Shown here: in pieces, positions 6,909 through 17,235 of the stretch
Position numbering within the stretch: the first letter of the stretch is position 1
Layout of the letters: the number at the start of each line of letters is the position of its first letter
DNA from: an uncultured Bacteroidales bacterium
GTDB taxonomy: Bacteria; Bacteroidota; Bacteroidia; Bacteroidales; UBA932
Direction of reading: 5' to 3'
DNA: 61,696 bases
Assembly: GCA_900321715.1 (NCBI GenBank)
Contig: ONXC01000011.1
Location: 1 to 61,696, forward strand
Translations under genes and position numbers: made by a program
The notes under the pieces: model-generated
What the model was told of the DNA's origin: nothing
The model's database searches: none
What the model saw: the letters and a program-made list of their open reading frames with translations, nothing else

Positions 6909-9860
6909 ATGAAAGGGAATTTGCGGAAATATCTTCTTGCCCTGGCACTGTGTGCGGCCTTTGTGGCCCCCTGTGCCCATGCCAGAGTGTTCCGCCAGGC
7001 ACCGGATTCCGTTGCCAAGGCTTCCCTTGACAGCCTGATATCGGCCGTCAGAGATTCATCGGCCACAAGCCGTGACAGCCTTTTCCGCGCAAAGAGAGAC
7101 TCCGTTGCAAGGGCCGATTCCATCTCAAAGTTACGCGCCGATTCCCTGGACCTCCTGAGCAAGAGCTCCCTGGAAGTCCCCGCATTCTCTACCGCCAAGG
7201 ACTCCATCATCACGGATTTTTCCGGCGGCAGACGCATGATCTACTACTACGGCGGCGCAACTGTCCAGTACGAGAACATGAAGCTCACCGCAGACTACAT
7301 AGAGTATGACATGGATGCCAATACCGTGTATGCCAGGGGCCAGAAAGACACCCTCACGGGTGAGTGGAAGGGCCTCCCGGAAATGACGGAAGGCGCCCAG
7401 ACATACAAGATGGATGAGCTCCACTACAACTTCGACTCCCGCAAGGCACGCATTACAAATATGGTCACCAAGGAGGCCGAGGGCATACTCCAGGGCAAGA
7501 AGATCAAGATGATGCCGGACAAGTCCATCAACATGCGTAACGGCGTGTACACCGTCTGTGACCTTGAGCATCCGCACTATTACCTTAACCTCACCATGGC
7601 AAAGGTAATCACAAAGCCGTCCCAGAAGACGGTCTTCGGCCCGGCATGGCCGGTGATAGCGGATGTCCCCGCCTTCCCCATCATCCTCCCCTTCGGCTTT
7701 GTTCCAAAGAAGCCTTCCCGCGCTACGGGTATGCTCATGCCCACTTTCGGTGAGGAGCAGGCCCGCGGATTCTACATCAGGGATGCGGGTATGTACTTTG
7801 TGTTCGGAGACTACTTCGACCTTTCAGTCACCGGAGACTACTACACGCTGGGTTCATGGGCCATAGACCTTAACTCCAGATACAAGGTCAATTACAAGTT
7901 CAACGGATCCATCTCCCTCACCTACTCCAATGACCAGGCCGGTGAAAAGGGCAGCTCGGACTTCGTCCAGTCCCGTAACTTCGGCCTCAGATGGTCTCAC
8001 ACCCAGGATTCCAAGGCCCATCCCGGAACCACCTTCAGCGCATCCGTGAACTTCTCCAGCCCGTCCAACAGCCGCTACAACGCCCGAAGCGTGACGGACG
8101 CCCAGCAAAACCAGATCAGTTCATCCATTTCCTATTCCCATAACTGGAACGGAAAGTTCAACCTGAGCATCAACGCCCTCCATAACCAGAACTCCAGGGA
8201 CTCCAGCTACTCTTTCACCCTCCCCAACATCACCTTCAACGTAACGCGTTTCTACCCGTTCAAACGTAAGACCAGGGTTGGAAAGGAGCAGTTCTATGAG
8301 AAGATCTCGTTCGGTTATTCCACCTCTTTCCAGAACCGTATCAACTTCAAGATGAGGGAACTTCAGGACTTCGTGATGGACGAGACCGGCAATCACGTAA
8401 CCATTATCGACGAACTGAACAACAAGACATACCGTGAGAAGGCATTTGGAGATTCCCTGGCCATAAAGGCGCTTGGGAAACTCACCAACGGCATGACCCA
8501 CAACTTCCAGATCGGCCTTCCAAACTTTACGCTGTTCAAATACATCAACGTAACGCCCAGTATCTCATATGGCATGAACTGGATGTTCTCCAAGGGTGAA
8601 CAGCATCTGGAAAATGAACTGGACGCAGACGGAAACCCCATCATGGTAACGGACAAGAACGGACAGGAGGTAATAGCCCAAAAGCTTGTAAGTGACCCCG
8701 GAACGGCATTCAACGGCTTTGGAATGACGCACACGTATTCCGGAAGCATGTCCATGAGCACCCGTATATACGGTATGTTCAATTTTGGAAAGCATCGGCG
8801 TGTACAGGCAATACGCCATGTGATAACGCCCTCGATGTCCCTCAGCTTCTCTCCGGAAAAAGGTACGGCATTCAACGGCTGGCGCACTCTGGACCCGTAT
8901 TACGACAAGAGAGGCACCTTCCACGACGTAACCTGGTACAATATATACAGTATCAGCGGTAACCACAATAACGCCTCCCCTCCCGGAAGGGGTAAGAGCG
9001 CCACTATGTCCCTGTCATTCGGCAACAACCTTGAAGCCAAGGTAAGGGATGTGCGTGACACCACCGGTACTGGTTCAAAGAAGGTAAAGCTGCTGGACCA
9101 GCTGAACATCAACACCAGCTATAACTTCCTGGCCGATTCCCTGAGGATGAATAATATCGGAATATCGGCCTCTACAAGGCTTTTCAACAAAGTCAGCATC
9201 AGCGGTAACCTGAACTTTGACCCTTACGCCATCAACGAGCAGGGAAAGAAGATCAATAAGCTCAACATCGTGGCAACCGGCGTGCCTGCAAGGCTCACCA
9301 ACGCATCCCTGTCGGCCTCCTATGCCATCAACGGTAAGGGCGCAACGGACGGAGACGACGGCACCCGCTCCGGCAAGGGCGGAGGAAGCGGCAGCGGCGG
9401 TTCCGGGGCAACGGCTTCATATGAACGCATATACTACCACCCCATCACCGGAGAATATATCCCGGGCGGATACGTATATTATATGAACAGCAACGCGCCC
9501 TGGAGCGTGAATTTCAGCTATAGCTTCAACTATTCCAAGAGCTACACCTATCAGAGTACCACCAAGGAACTAATTGAGAACAAGCGCTTCACCCAAACCC
9601 TCAATGTGAGCGGAAACATCAAGCTCACGCCGCGTCTGAGCATCCAGGCCACCTCCGGCTTCGACATAATGGCCATGAGGTTCACAACCACCCAGCTCAG
9701 CGCCACCTATGACCTCCACTGCTTCAATATCGCCCTCTCCTGGGTGCCTATGGGCCAGTGGAAGAGCTACAGCTTCCGTATTGCCGCAAATGCATCGGCC
9801 CTTGCCGATCTCCTGAGATTCAAAAAATCCGACTCTTACATGGATAACATGTTGAAGTAA
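6909..9860 (+). CDS. lptD: Outer-membrane LPS-assembly protein LptD (OstA-like)
   Basis: LptD is the beta-barrel that inserts lipopolysaccharide into the outer leaflet of the outer membrane. The 983-residue product begins with a signal peptide (cleavage near CAHA). A Ser/Asp/Arg-rich linker (25-75) precedes an OstA/LptA-like jellyroll (about 107-200, with YGGATVQYEN and LTADYIEYDMD). The rest is a long barrel of alternating aromatic and polar strands. A Gly/Ser-rich loop lies near residues 817-830. The length fits Bacteroidota LptD, which is larger than the E. coli protein. No terminator is seen after it; the rho promoter follows directly. Confidence 0.9.
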   Translation: MKGNLRKYLLALALCAAFVAPCAHARVFRQAPDSVAKASLDSLISAVRDSSATSRDSLFRAKRDSVARADSISKLRADSLDLLSKSSLEVPAFSTAKDSIITDFSGGRRMIYYYGGATVQYENMKLTADYIEYDMDANTVYARGQKDTLTGEWKGLPEMTEGAQTYKMDELHYNFDSRKARITNMVTKEAEGILQGKKIKMMPDKSINMRNGVYTVCDLEHPHYYLNLTMAKVITKPSQKTVFGPAWPVIADVPAFPIILPFGFVPKKPSRATGMLMPTFGEEQARGFYIRDAGMYFVFGDYFDLSVTGDYYTLGSWAIDLNSRYKVNYKFNGSISLTYSNDQAGEKGSSDFVQSRNFGLRWSHTQDSKAHPGTTFSASVNFSSPSNSRYNARSVTDAQQNQISSSISYSHNWNGKFNLSINALHNQNSRDSSYSFTLPNITFNVTRFYPFKRKTRVGKEQFYEKISFGYSTSFQNRINFKMRELQDFVMDETGNHVTIIDELNNKTYREKAFGDSLAIKALGKLTNGMTHNFQIGLPNFTLFKYINVTPSISYGMNWMFSKGEQHLENELDADGNPIMVTDKNGQEVIAQKLVSDPGTAFNGFGMTHTYSGSMSMSTRIYGMFNFGKHRRVQAIRHVITPSMSLSFSPEKGTAFNGWRTLDPYYDKRGTFHDVTWYNIYSISGNHNNASPPGRGKSATMSLSFGNNLEAKVRDVRDTTGTGSKKVKLLDQLNINTSYNFLADSLRMNNIGISASTRLFNKVSISGNLNFDPYAINEQGKKINKLNIVATGVPARLTNASLSASYAINGKGATDGDDGTRSGKGGGSGSGGSGATASYERIYYHPITGEYIPGGYVYYMNSNAPWSVNFSYSFNYSKSYTYQSTTKELIENKRFTQTLNVSGNIKLTPRLSIQATSGFDIMAMRFTTTQLSATYDLHCFNIALSWVPMGQWKSYSFRIAANASALADLLRFKKSDSYMDNMLK

Positions 9861-9873
9861 TCGTTTTTTTTGT

Positions 9874-9881
9874 TACCTTTG
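9874..9881 (+). promoter_or_regulatory. Probable -7 box for rho-mnmE
   Basis: TACCTTTG at 9874-9881, 54 nt before the rho ATG. GTTG sits at the -33 position with 19-nt spacing, one base off TTTG. Confidence 0.6.
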
Positions 9882-9935
9882 CACTGGCTTTCCGTTCGGG
9901 ATGCCATCCTTACTTGAAATATATTCTACATTTTT

Positions 9936-11705
9936 ATGCCCCATAAACTAGCAGAATTAAACGCTATGAGCGAAGCAGAACTCAGAGCGCTTGGTGAAAA
10001 ACTTAATATTAAAGGTGCCGCAAAGATGGACCTCCCTACCCTGGGATTCGCCATTCTGGACACCGAAGCAGAGATTGAATCCAAAAAACCTGTAGAACCA
10101 AAGCCCGCTGCCAAAAAGCGTGGTAGGCCCAAGAAAGAGGCTCAAAAGGCAGAGCCCGTAAAGGCCGATCCAAAGCCGGAAGTAAAACCGGAGCCCAAAC
10201 CAGAAGCAAAACCCGCTGCTGCTAAGCCAGAGGTAAAGCCCGCCGATGATTCGGCGGCGCCCGCTCCCAAAAAGCGTGGGCGTAAGCCCAAGGCCGCTGC
10301 CGCCGCAGAGGGAGAATCGGCCCCTCCTCAGGCAGCCGCACCTGCAGCAGAAGCCCCCAAAACCTTCATCCAGAACCTTTTCGAAGACCTTAAGGAGGAC
10401 GAAGCCAATCAGGATGCGCAGCCCGCGGCTCAGGAGCCCGGCAAAAAGGGTAAGAAAGGAAAGCGCCAGGATAAGCCTGCAGTAGATAAGCAGCCTGAGC
10501 AGCAGCCCCGCCAGGAACAGAAACAGCCGGAGCAGCCCAAGCAGCCTGAAAAGCCAAAGAGAATTGAGTTTGAAGGCTCCGTAGAGGCAACTGGCGTGCT
10601 GGAGATCATGCCAGACGGTTATGGCTTCCTGCGTTCTTCAGATTACAATTATCTAAATAGCCCTGACGATATCTACGTATCCCAGCAGCAGATAAAGCAG
10701 AACGCCCTCAAGAACGGAGACACCGTCACCGGTGAAATCCGTCCTCCCCGCGAAGGAGACAAATATTTCCCTCTGGTACGCATCAAGTTCATAAACGGCC
10801 GTACCCCGGAATTTGTCCGTGACAGGGTCCCCTTCGACTTCCTTACTCCCCTCTTCCCCACAGAGAAATTCAATCTCCTTGGCCACGGTCATGAAAAAGA
10901 CCAGAGCATCCGGGTTGTGGATATGTTCACGCCCATCGGCAAGGGCCAGCGCGGCCTCATTGTGGCTCAGCCAAAAACCGGTAAGACCATGCTCCTCAAG
11001 GCTATCGCCAATGCAATTGCCGATAACCACCCTGAGGTTTATGAGATTGTGCTTCTTATTGATGAGCGCCCTGAGGAAGTTACTGACATGCAGCGCAGCG
11101 TCAAGGCAGAGGTTGTTGCTTCCACCTTCGACGAACCTGCAGAGCGCCACGTCAAGGTTGCCAATATGGTGCTGGATAAGGCCCGCAGGCTGGTTGAATG
11201 CGGCCACGACGTAGTTATCCTCCTGGATTCCATCACACGTCTTGCACGCGCCTACAACACCGTTCAGCCTGCTTCCGGCAAGGTTCTCACAGGCGGTGTG
11301 GACGCAAACGCCCTCCAGAAGCCCAAGCGTTTCTTCGGTGCTGCCCGTAACATCGAAGGCGGCGGTTCACTCACCATCCTTGCAACCGCACTTACGGAAA
11401 CCGGTTCCAAGATGGACGACGTTATCTTTGAGGAATTCAAGGGCACCGGCAATATGGAACTCCAGTTGGACCGCAACCTCTCCAACAAGCGTATCTTCCC
11501 TGCCGTCAATCTGGTTCTCTCATCCACACGTAGGGATGACCTCCTCTATGATGCTTACACCAACAACCGCATCTGGATCCTCCGTAAGCTTCTCTCCGAC
11601 ATGAACCCCGTAGAGGCCATGACCTGGATGCAGCAGCACATGGATGAATTCAAGACCAACAAGGACCTCATTGACAATATGTCCAAGTTCTCAAGGTACG
11701 ATTAA
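9936..11705 (+). CDS. rho: Transcription termination factor Rho
   Basis: Rho is the hexameric RNA helicase that ends transcription. The 589-residue product exceeds the E. coli length (419) because of an insert. A Rho-N/SAP-like domain (1-45) is followed by a disordered Lys/Pro/Ala/Glu/Gln-rich stretch (about 50-205, with two [20 protein letters not shown]-hook-like motifs). The RNA-binding cold-shock domain follows (about 220-290, MPDGYGFLR), then the RecA-like motor with Walker [11 protein letters not shown] near 344, [13 protein letters not shown] and [13 protein letters not shown]. Long inserts of this kind are known in Bacteroidota Rho. The stop overlaps the mnmE ATG by one base (TAATG), indicating an operon. 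Confidence 0.97.
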   Translation: MPHKLAELNAMSEAELRALGEKLNIKGAAKMDLPTLGFAILDTEAEIESKKPVEPKPAAKKRGRPKKEAQKAEPVKADPKPEVKPEPKPEAKPAAAKPEVKPADDSAAPAPKKRGRKPKAAAAAEGESAPPQAAAPAAEAPKTFIQNLFEDLKEDEANQDAQPAAQEPGKKGKKGKRQDKPAVDKQPEQQPRQEQKQPEQPKQPEKPKRIEFEGSVEATGVLEIMPDGYGFLRSSDYNYLNSPDDIYVSQQQIKQNALKNGDTVTGEIRPPREGDKYFPLVRIKFINGRTPEFVRDRVPFDFLTPLFPTEKFNLLGHGHEKDQSIRVVDMFTPIGKGQRGLIVAQPKTGKTMLLKAIANAIADNHPEVYEIVLLIDERPEEVTDMQRSVKAEVVASTFDEPAERHVKVANMVLDKARRLVECGHDVVILLDSITRLARAYNTVQPASGKVLTGGVDANALQKPKRFFGAARNIEGGGSLTILATALTETGSKMDDVIFEEFKGTGNMELQLDRNLSNKRIFPAVNLVLSSTRRDDLLYDAYTNNRIWILRKLLSDMNPVEAMTWMQQHMDEFKTNKDLIDNMSKFSRYD

Positions 11706-13135
11706 TGAAGAATCTGTATTCAGACACTATAGTTGCTCCGGCCACCATACCAGGTACCGGAGCAATTTCCATTATACGAGTAAGCGGTCCGGAGGCCTTC
11801 CGTGCAGCTGATGCAGTGGTTTCATTAAAATCCGGAAGTATCTCTAAGAAAGACGGTTACACTATCCATTATGGTAGTGTATACGCATCGGACAAAACTC
11901 TTCTTGACACCGTCCTTGTCTCAGTCTTCCGTGCCCCGCACAGCTACACCGGAGAGGATTCCGTAGAGATCTCAACGCACGCATCGGCATATATAGTATC
12001 TGAACTCATAAGGCTTCTGACGGAAGCCGGCTGCCGTATGGCTGAACCAGGGGAATTCACTAAACGCGCATTCCTTAACGGAAAGATGGACCTTGCTCAG
12101 GCAGAGGCAGTTGCCGATGTTATCTCATCCACTACTCAAGCTTCACATCGCGTTGCAATGAACCAGCTCAGGGGTGGCTTTTCAAAGGAATTGGAGGGTC
12201 TGAGGACTCAGCTCCTTGAGATGGCTTCCCTGCTTGAGCTGGAACTTGACTTCAGTGAGGAAGACGTGGAGTTTGCCGACAGGAAAAAGCTTATCTGCCT
12301 TGTGGAAGGAACCCTCTCCCACGTTGAGAAACTGGCCGCTTCCTTCCATCAGGGCAACATGCTTAAAAGTGGAATCCCGGTAGCAATAGTGGGTGCAGTG
12401 AACGCCGGAAAGAGTTCACTCCTTAACGCGCTTCTTGGAGACGAACGCGCAATTGTCTCCTCCGTTGAAGGCACCACCCGGGACACAATCGAGGAAATCC
12501 TCCAGATTGAAGGGCTCTCCTTCCGCTTCATAGATACTGCCGGAATCAGGGAGTCTGAAGACACCGTGGAAAAGATAGGAATTGAGAGAACTTACAGTAA
12601 AATTTCCGCTGCGGAAGTGATCCTTGGAGTGCTTGATTCAAGCAAAAAATCCGCAGATTTCCAGGCCGATCTAAGGCTTATCATGGACAAGATTTCAGGC
12701 TCCTCCGCCTCAGTATTTCTCCTTCTAAATAAGGCCGATAAATTATCGAATTGCGATATTAACAATTTTGTTACAATGACTAACAATATTGTTACATCGT
12801 TTGATATTAAGGCAAATATACTCGCGCTGTCTGCAAAGACCGGTTTGGGGCTTGAGAAGCTGAAATCGGCCCTTTTTGCCTCTGAGAAGGCGCTCCTTAC
12901 GGCAGAATCCGGCACCCTTGTCACCAACCTCCGGCACTATGAGGCGCTTACATCTTCAGCCTCCTCCCTGAGGCGCACGGCAGAAGCTCTCCGCACTGGC
13001 ATCCCAACGGATTTAGTGGCTGAGGATCTTCGCGCCGCCATCGCCTCCGTGAACCTCATCCTTGGCAAGGACCTTGGCCTCTCCCCGGAGCAAGTCCTCC
13101 ACAACATCTTCGCCCACCACTGCATCGGCAAGTGA
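11705..13135 (+). CDS. mnmE: tRNA modification GTPase MnmE
   Basis: MnmE works with MnmG to make 5-carboxymethylaminomethyluridine at the wobble base of certain tRNAs. The 476-residue product has the N-terminal folate-binding domain (1-120), a helical domain, and an inserted G domain with G1 NAGKSSLLN near 229, G3 DTAGIRE near 276 and G4 NKAD near 342. It ends in the conserved CIGK, whose Cys is typical of MnmE. The G1 motif has Val where most have Pro, a minor change. Its last 80 nt overlap the 3' end of the convergent GH2 gene. No terminator is visible between them. Confidence 0.97.
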   Translation: MKNLYSDTIVAPATIPGTGAISIIRVSGPEAFRAADAVVSLKSGSISKKDGYTIHYGSVYASDKTLLDTVLVSVFRAPHSYTGEDSVEISTHASAYIVSELIRLLTEAGCRMAEPGEFTKRAFLNGKMDLAQAEAVADVISSTTQASHRVAMNQLRGGFSKELEGLRTQLLEMASLLELELDFSEEDVEFADRKKLICLVEGTLSHVEKLAASFHQGNMLKSGIPVAIVGAVNAGKSSLLNALLGDERAIVSSVEGTTRDTIEEILQIEGLSFRFIDTAGIRESEDTVEKIGIERTYSKISAAEVILGVLDSSKKSADFQADLRLIMDKISGSSASVFLLLNKADKLSNCDINNFVTMTNNIVTSFDIKANILALSAKTGLGLEKLKSALFASEKALLTAESGTLVTNLRHYEALTSSASSLRRTAEALRTGIPTDLVAEDLRAAIASVNLILGKDLGLSPEQVLHNIFAHHCIGK

Positions 13136-14978
13136 TTACACTGCGGTTTGCAGCAGCTACGCGGGCCGGGATGAGTTTGTCCACCTTCCGGTCATAGGTC
13201 ATGAGGCCGTTGGTCTCACGCTCCACATCCGTAGTCTGGGTATAAACGGCAGCGGCGCAGCCCTCACGGACAAGAGGAATCAGCATCCGGGCGTACTCCT
13301 CGTATTTGGCGGTTGCGTCTTCAGAGGTGCCAAGTTCCACATATCCCCAGTTCTTTCCGGTTTCCCAGGTATGGTCCTCCACAATAAGGCCGATACCGCC
13401 GTATTCGCCCAGGACGTTAACCATTTCCGGATCCCAGATCCTCATCTGGGGGTGGGGATAGTGATGGCTGTCAAGGATATCTCCAACGCCGCCGGAAATC
13501 CAGTTGCCTCCGGAAGCCATGTTGACCGGACGGGTAGGATCCTCTGCCTTTGTGAAATCCACCACGGCCTTTGTGTCAAACTGTCCCCAGGCCTCGTTGA
13601 ACGGAACCCACACAACGATGCACTGGAACTTCTTGGTCTGGTCAAGGATGTCCTTCCACTCGCTTATGAAGTTTTCCCTGGCCTGGGGAGAGAGCTGGTC
13701 AGAATTGCCGGCGTCATAGACATCGGCCCCCTGAGCCCAGTCGTCCCTCTTCTTGTAGTTGCTCACGCAGGGCATATCCTGCCATACCAGCATGCCAAGC
13801 ATATCACAGTAGTAGAACCAGCGGGAAGGTTCAACCTTGATATGCTTGCGAATCATATTGAAACCGTATTCTTTGGTCCTCTCAATATCATATCTTAGGG
13901 CCTCGTCACAGGGAGCGGTGTAGAGGCCGTCGGGCCACCAGCCCTGGTCCAGCGGGCCAAACTGGAAGAGCGGCTCACCGTTGAGAGCCAGGCGGCGGTG
14001 TTCACCGCCAGCAATGGAAATCTCACGGAGCGAGGTATATCCGTTCACCTGGTCTATCACCTTGCCGTCTTTCAGGAGAGTGAGTCTGAGGCCGTACAGG
14101 TAAGGGCTGTCCGGAGACCAGAGCCTGGGTTCCGGGACTTTGAGGACGGCCGGAGAGCCATCGGCAATGACGCTTGCAAGGACCTTGCTGCCAGGCTTTT
14201 CCGGATTGTAGCCAATCCCGCCTTCTATGAGTTCAACTTTTACCTGACCCTCGCCGCACAGCTTGGGAGAAACGGTGAAACTTCCTTCCTCAACGGAACT
14301 TGTGAGCTGATAGTCTGCAATGTAGCCCTCCTTGGACACGGCCTCCATCCATACGGTCTGCCATATTCCGGAAACCGGGGTATACCAGATCTTGCCGCGT
14401 GAGGGGCTGAAGGTCTGCTTGCCCCTGGGCTGGAGGTCTCCGGTCTCCGTAGCGTCAAGCACCTTCAGGATTATCTCCTGAGAGGCCGATTTATCAAGGT
14501 AAGGAGAGATGTTGAAGTTGAAGGCCGTATATCCGCCCTGGTGAGAACCGGCATACTGCCCGTTCACCCACAGCTCGCAGGCCCAGTCAACGGCATCAAA
14601 ATGAAGCAGGACATCCTTGTTCCTCCATTTCCCGGGCAGCTTGAACTCTCTTCTGTACCAGAGGGCGTCATCGGCGGTAAGGCTGCCGGCTACGCCGGAA
14701 AGGGAAGACTCAAGGGGGAATGGCACCAGTATCTGCCCCTGTGCGCCAGGCATTGTCTCTCCGCCCTTAGGGCCGATGGCATAGTCCCACAGGCCGTTCA
14801 GGTTTACATAGGAGTTTCTGACCATCTGGGGCCTGGGATACTCCTGATGCACTTTCTGAGGGTTAATCTGCTCTGCCCATGCGGTTTTAATATGTTCTCC
14901 GGCGGGAGCCCAGTCTGTAGCTTGCTGTCCGCAGGCCGTCATCAGAACAGCCAGGACCAATACTGAGAACTGTTTCAT
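13056..14978 (-). CDS. Glycoside hydrolase family 2 lipoprotein
   Basis: GH2 enzymes are retaining exo-hydrolases (beta-galactosidase, beta-glucuronidase, beta-mannosidase). The product begins with a lipoprotein signal (LMTAC, Cys16), so it is probably anchored in an envelope membrane. A sugar-binding jellyroll (about 60-220), an Ig-like domain and a TIM barrel follow. The acid/base Glu is in FNEAWGQ near 456 and the likely nucleophile Glu in VLGEYGG near 522. Substrate is not predictable. The last 26 residues (Cys/Gly/Arg-rich) are encoded antisense to mnmE and look like an added tail after a lost stop. It is the last gene of the long locus and overlaps its upstream neighbour by 1 nt. Confidence 0.9.
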   Translation of the reverse strand: MKQFSVLVLAVLMTACGQQATDWAPAGEHIKTAWAEQINPQKVHQEYPRPQMVRNSYVNLNGLWDYAIGPKGGETMPGAQGQILVPFPLESSLSGVAGSLTADDALWYRREFKLPGKWRNKDVLLHFDAVDWACELWVNGQYAGSHQGGYTAFNFNISPYLDKSASQEIILKVLDATETGDLQPRGKQTFSPSRGKIWYTPVSGIWQTVWMEAVSKEGYIADYQLTSSVEEGSFTVSPKLCGEGQVKVELIEGGIGYNPEKPGSKVLASVIADGSPAVLKVPEPRLWSPDSPYLYGLRLTLLKDGKVIDQVNGYTSLREISIAGGEHRRLALNGEPLFQFGPLDQGWWPDGLYTAPCDEALRYDIERTKEYGFNMIRKHIKVEPSRWFYYCDMLGMLVWQDMPCVSNYKKRDDWAQGADVYDAGNSDQLSPQARENFISEWKDILDQTKKFQCIVVWVPFNEAWGQFDTKAVVDFTKAEDPTRPVNMASGGNWISGGVGDILDSHHYPHPQMRIWDPEMVNVLGEYGGIGLIVEDHTWETGKNWGYVELGTSEDATAKYEEYARMLIPLVREGCAAAVYTQTTDVERETNGLMTYDRKVDKLIPARVAAANRSVITCRCSGGRRCCGGLAPGRGQGPCQG

Positions 14979-16057
14979 TATTGATTCGTTTTAATTGTTT
15001 CTTTCAAAAAGTCAATTTCCGACTGGCTGTATGGCGTGTAGTCGTTCCACAAGATGCTGTGGAACCAGACGTCCGGCTCTCCGTCGGATGCCTTGTGGCC
15101 CCAGGGGAAGCGGTACTCGCACTTGCCTTCTGCAAGTCCCCAGTTAAGTGCGCCCACCTTTTCCTTTTTGAGAATAGGGAGGCAGTCCTGGAAGGTGGAG
15201 CCAAAATTCCTTGCAAGGTACTCCTGGCAGATCAACGGCCTGCCATAACGCCTGAGCATTGAAATGAAGGTTTCAAGTTCCTTGGGAGGATAGTAGCAGT
15301 GAAAAGAAATGATGTCTGAATTCTCGCACACGAACGAGACCATGTCAAGCTTTGTAAGCTCACCTTTCTGGCCGGGACGGATCCAGATGGGAGAAGTAAG
15401 TGGCTGTGACGGCCTCACTTCCCAGGCCCATTGATACATGTTTTTCATGAACTCAAGGCAGTCTCTCCCGTCCTTGATATTCTCCGGCTCATTGTAAAGG
15501 CACCAGTAGAGGATTCTGGAGTCGTTCCCGAAGGTTCTCAGAATATCCTGCACATAGGCCTTGAACTGAGGCCACTGGTCCCTGTCAAAGAAATACCTGT
15601 CCAAAGGGCTGTGGACCCATCGGCCTCCTCCGTGGACGCCCTCCAGGGGAGCGGGCTGGGGGCCGGTCTCACCCTCACCGCCGCCGTTGGTGCAGAAAGT
15701 GAACGTCACTTTTATGCCGTGAGAGTGCGCGAGGGTAAGGAGACTGTCTATCCTTGACTTGAAGCCTTCTGCGTCCTGAAGCCATGGCAGTTCATGCATA
15801 TATACCCTTACGGTATTGAATCCTATCTGTTCACAGATGGCAAACTCGCGGTCAAGCACCTCGGGGTTGAAGGTATCGGCCTGCCACATTTCCAGCTGGT
15901 TTACCGCATACGTGGGAACATAGCAGCAGCCAACCGGCCACGGCGTCCGGTCCCACCACTGCCCGGCCTGCTCCACTGTCCACTGGGCATGCTTTCCTGT
16001 CACCGAGCAGCTTATCAAGGATGCGGCAAACGCCGCCAAAAACAATAATCGCTTCAT
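14978..16057 (-). CDS. Clan GH-A glycoside hydrolase (GH5-like) lipoprotein
   Basis: This is a predicted retaining endo- or exo-glycosidase with a TIM barrel. The 359-residue product has a lipoprotein signal (SLISC). Clan GH-A hallmarks are visible: LYNEPEN with the acid/base Glu near 188, and CQEYLAR with the candidate nucleophile Glu near 276. HGIKVTFTF and SFHCYY fit barrel strands. Some databases label relatives as cellulase-family or 1,4-beta-xylanase; I would not assign a substrate. It overlaps the BNR hydrolase by 4 nt and GH2 by 1 nt, so the three are probably co-translated. Confidence 0.82.
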   Translation of the reverse strand: MKRLLFLAAFAASLISCSVTGKHAQWTVEQAGQWWDRTPWPVGCCYVPTYAVNQLEMWQADTFNPEVLDREFAICEQIGFNTVRVYMHELPWLQDAEGFKSRIDSLLTLAHSHGIKVTFTFCTNGGGEGETGPQPAPLEGVHGGGRWVHSPLDRYFFDRDQWPQFKAYVQDILRTFGNDSRILYWCLYNEPENIKDGRDCLEFMKNMYQWAWEVRPSQPLTSPIWIRPGQKGELTKLDMVSFVCENSDIISFHCYYPPKELETFISMLRRYGRPLICQEYLARNFGSTFQDCLPILKKEKVGALNWGLAEGKCEYRFPWGHKASDGEPDVWFHSILWNDYTPYSQSEIDFLKETIKTNQ

Positions 16058-17235
16058 TTCTTCTGTATTTTGCCTTTTACCGTGACAATTGTACCCCTGT
16101 ACTGGGTGACAAGCAAGATGCAGTCGTCACCAAGGTCACAGAGGGAGTTCCAGAGTCCGCTGTACTTGGTCTGGTCTATATCTACCGCTATAGGTGCTTC
16201 CGTCATGGGGCCAAATATGGGAGAGGCCGATGACGGGATGGGGATCACGAACACCGCGGGGATGCAGTGGTCGTCTTTCAAGGGCTCGTCTGCGCCCTCG
16301 GAAGACTGGCAGCTTACTACAAAGTAATTGTCTGTGTGGATGATGTAAGGAGCGCCACAGTATATTCCGTCCTTAGGCTTGAAGGGGTAGAAACGTCTGG
16401 CGTCGCCAAGCTTGATTTCCTCCGGCCAGTTCTCATCCAGAGTGCAGGACATGCCCTGTATTTCCATGGCGTACTTGGAGCCTCTCTCATTCTTGTGCTC
16501 CACAACAAGGTACATGTATCCGTCCTGGATGGTCACCACGGGCATACCGTCCCATCCGCCCTGGGTGTGACAGACTATCCTTTCAGGGCCCCAACTGTCT
16601 CCGCCGTCAGAAGATTCCACAACGGAGATATTGTTGCTCCGGTTGTCACCTACGGCATAGTAGGGAGTGTTGTCTGTGAAATACACCTGCACCCTTCCGT
16701 CCGGGAGTTCCAGTACAAAGGGTTCCCATGCCCCCTTGGAGGCATCAACATCCCATGTTCTGGAAGCATAGACCGTACGTTTTTCGCTCCATGTCTTCCC
16801 GCCGTCATCTGAAACGGAGCACACTATGGAAAGCGGATGGATAGATGTCCTGTAATCTACCGGCCTGAGGTTGGACGCATAGATGATTCTTCCCGGATGA
16901 TAGGGATTGGAGTCTGACAGCTGGGCGAATTCCGCATTGGAGCAGCGTACCAATACGCTTCCCTTTTCGTTGCTTGCGGTGAAGCTCTCCATTGCCATTA
17001 CAGGCTCGCTCCAGGTGACAGCATTGTCACTGCTGAACATGGCGTAGGCATTGCCCGATGCGGAATAGACCAGCATCAGGCGCCCGTCGTTAAGCCTGTG
17101 GACACGCGCATAACCGCCGCTTACCACGGGGATGGGAGTTGACCAGGACACCGTGTATCTGGCAGGTTTGACGGTCTTTGTGCATGCCGGGATTGCCACC
17201 ATCAGCAATGCCAGCGACAATAAGAGCTGTCTCAT
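16054..17235 (-). CDS. BNR/Asp-box (sialidase-fold) hydrolase lipoprotein
   Basis: The 393-residue product has a signal ending in the lipobox-like AIPAC and a beta-propeller pattern. Asp boxes (S-x-D-x-G-x-T-W) appear as SSDNAVTWS, SDDGGKTWSE and SSDGGDSWG. Proteins of this type include GH33 sialidases and GH93 exo-arabinanases. I cannot see a clear arginine triad, so the choice between these is open. It sits between an FAD oxidoreductase and a GH-A enzyme, with 4-nt overlaps on both sides. It may act on an end sugar of the locus substrate. Confidence 0.78.
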   Translation of the reverse strand: MRQLLLSLALLMVAIPACTKTVKPARYTVSWSTPIPVVSGGYARVHRLNDGRLMLVYSASGNAYAMFSSDNAVTWSEPVMAMESFTASNEKGSVLVRCSNAEFAQLSDSNPYHPGRIIYASNLRPVDYRTSIHPLSIVCSVSDDGGKTWSEKRTVYASRTWDVDASKGAWEPFVLELPDGRVQVYFTDNTPYYAVGDNRSNNISVVESSDGGDSWGPERIVCHTQGGWDGMPVVTIQDGYMYLVVEHKNERGSKYAMEIQGMSCTLDENWPEEIKLGDARRFYPFKPKDGIYCGAPYIIHTDNYFVVSCQSSEGADEPLKDDHCIPAVFVIPIPSSASPIFGPMTEAPIAVDIDQTKYSGLWNSLCDLGDDCILLVTQYRGTIVTVKGKIQKK

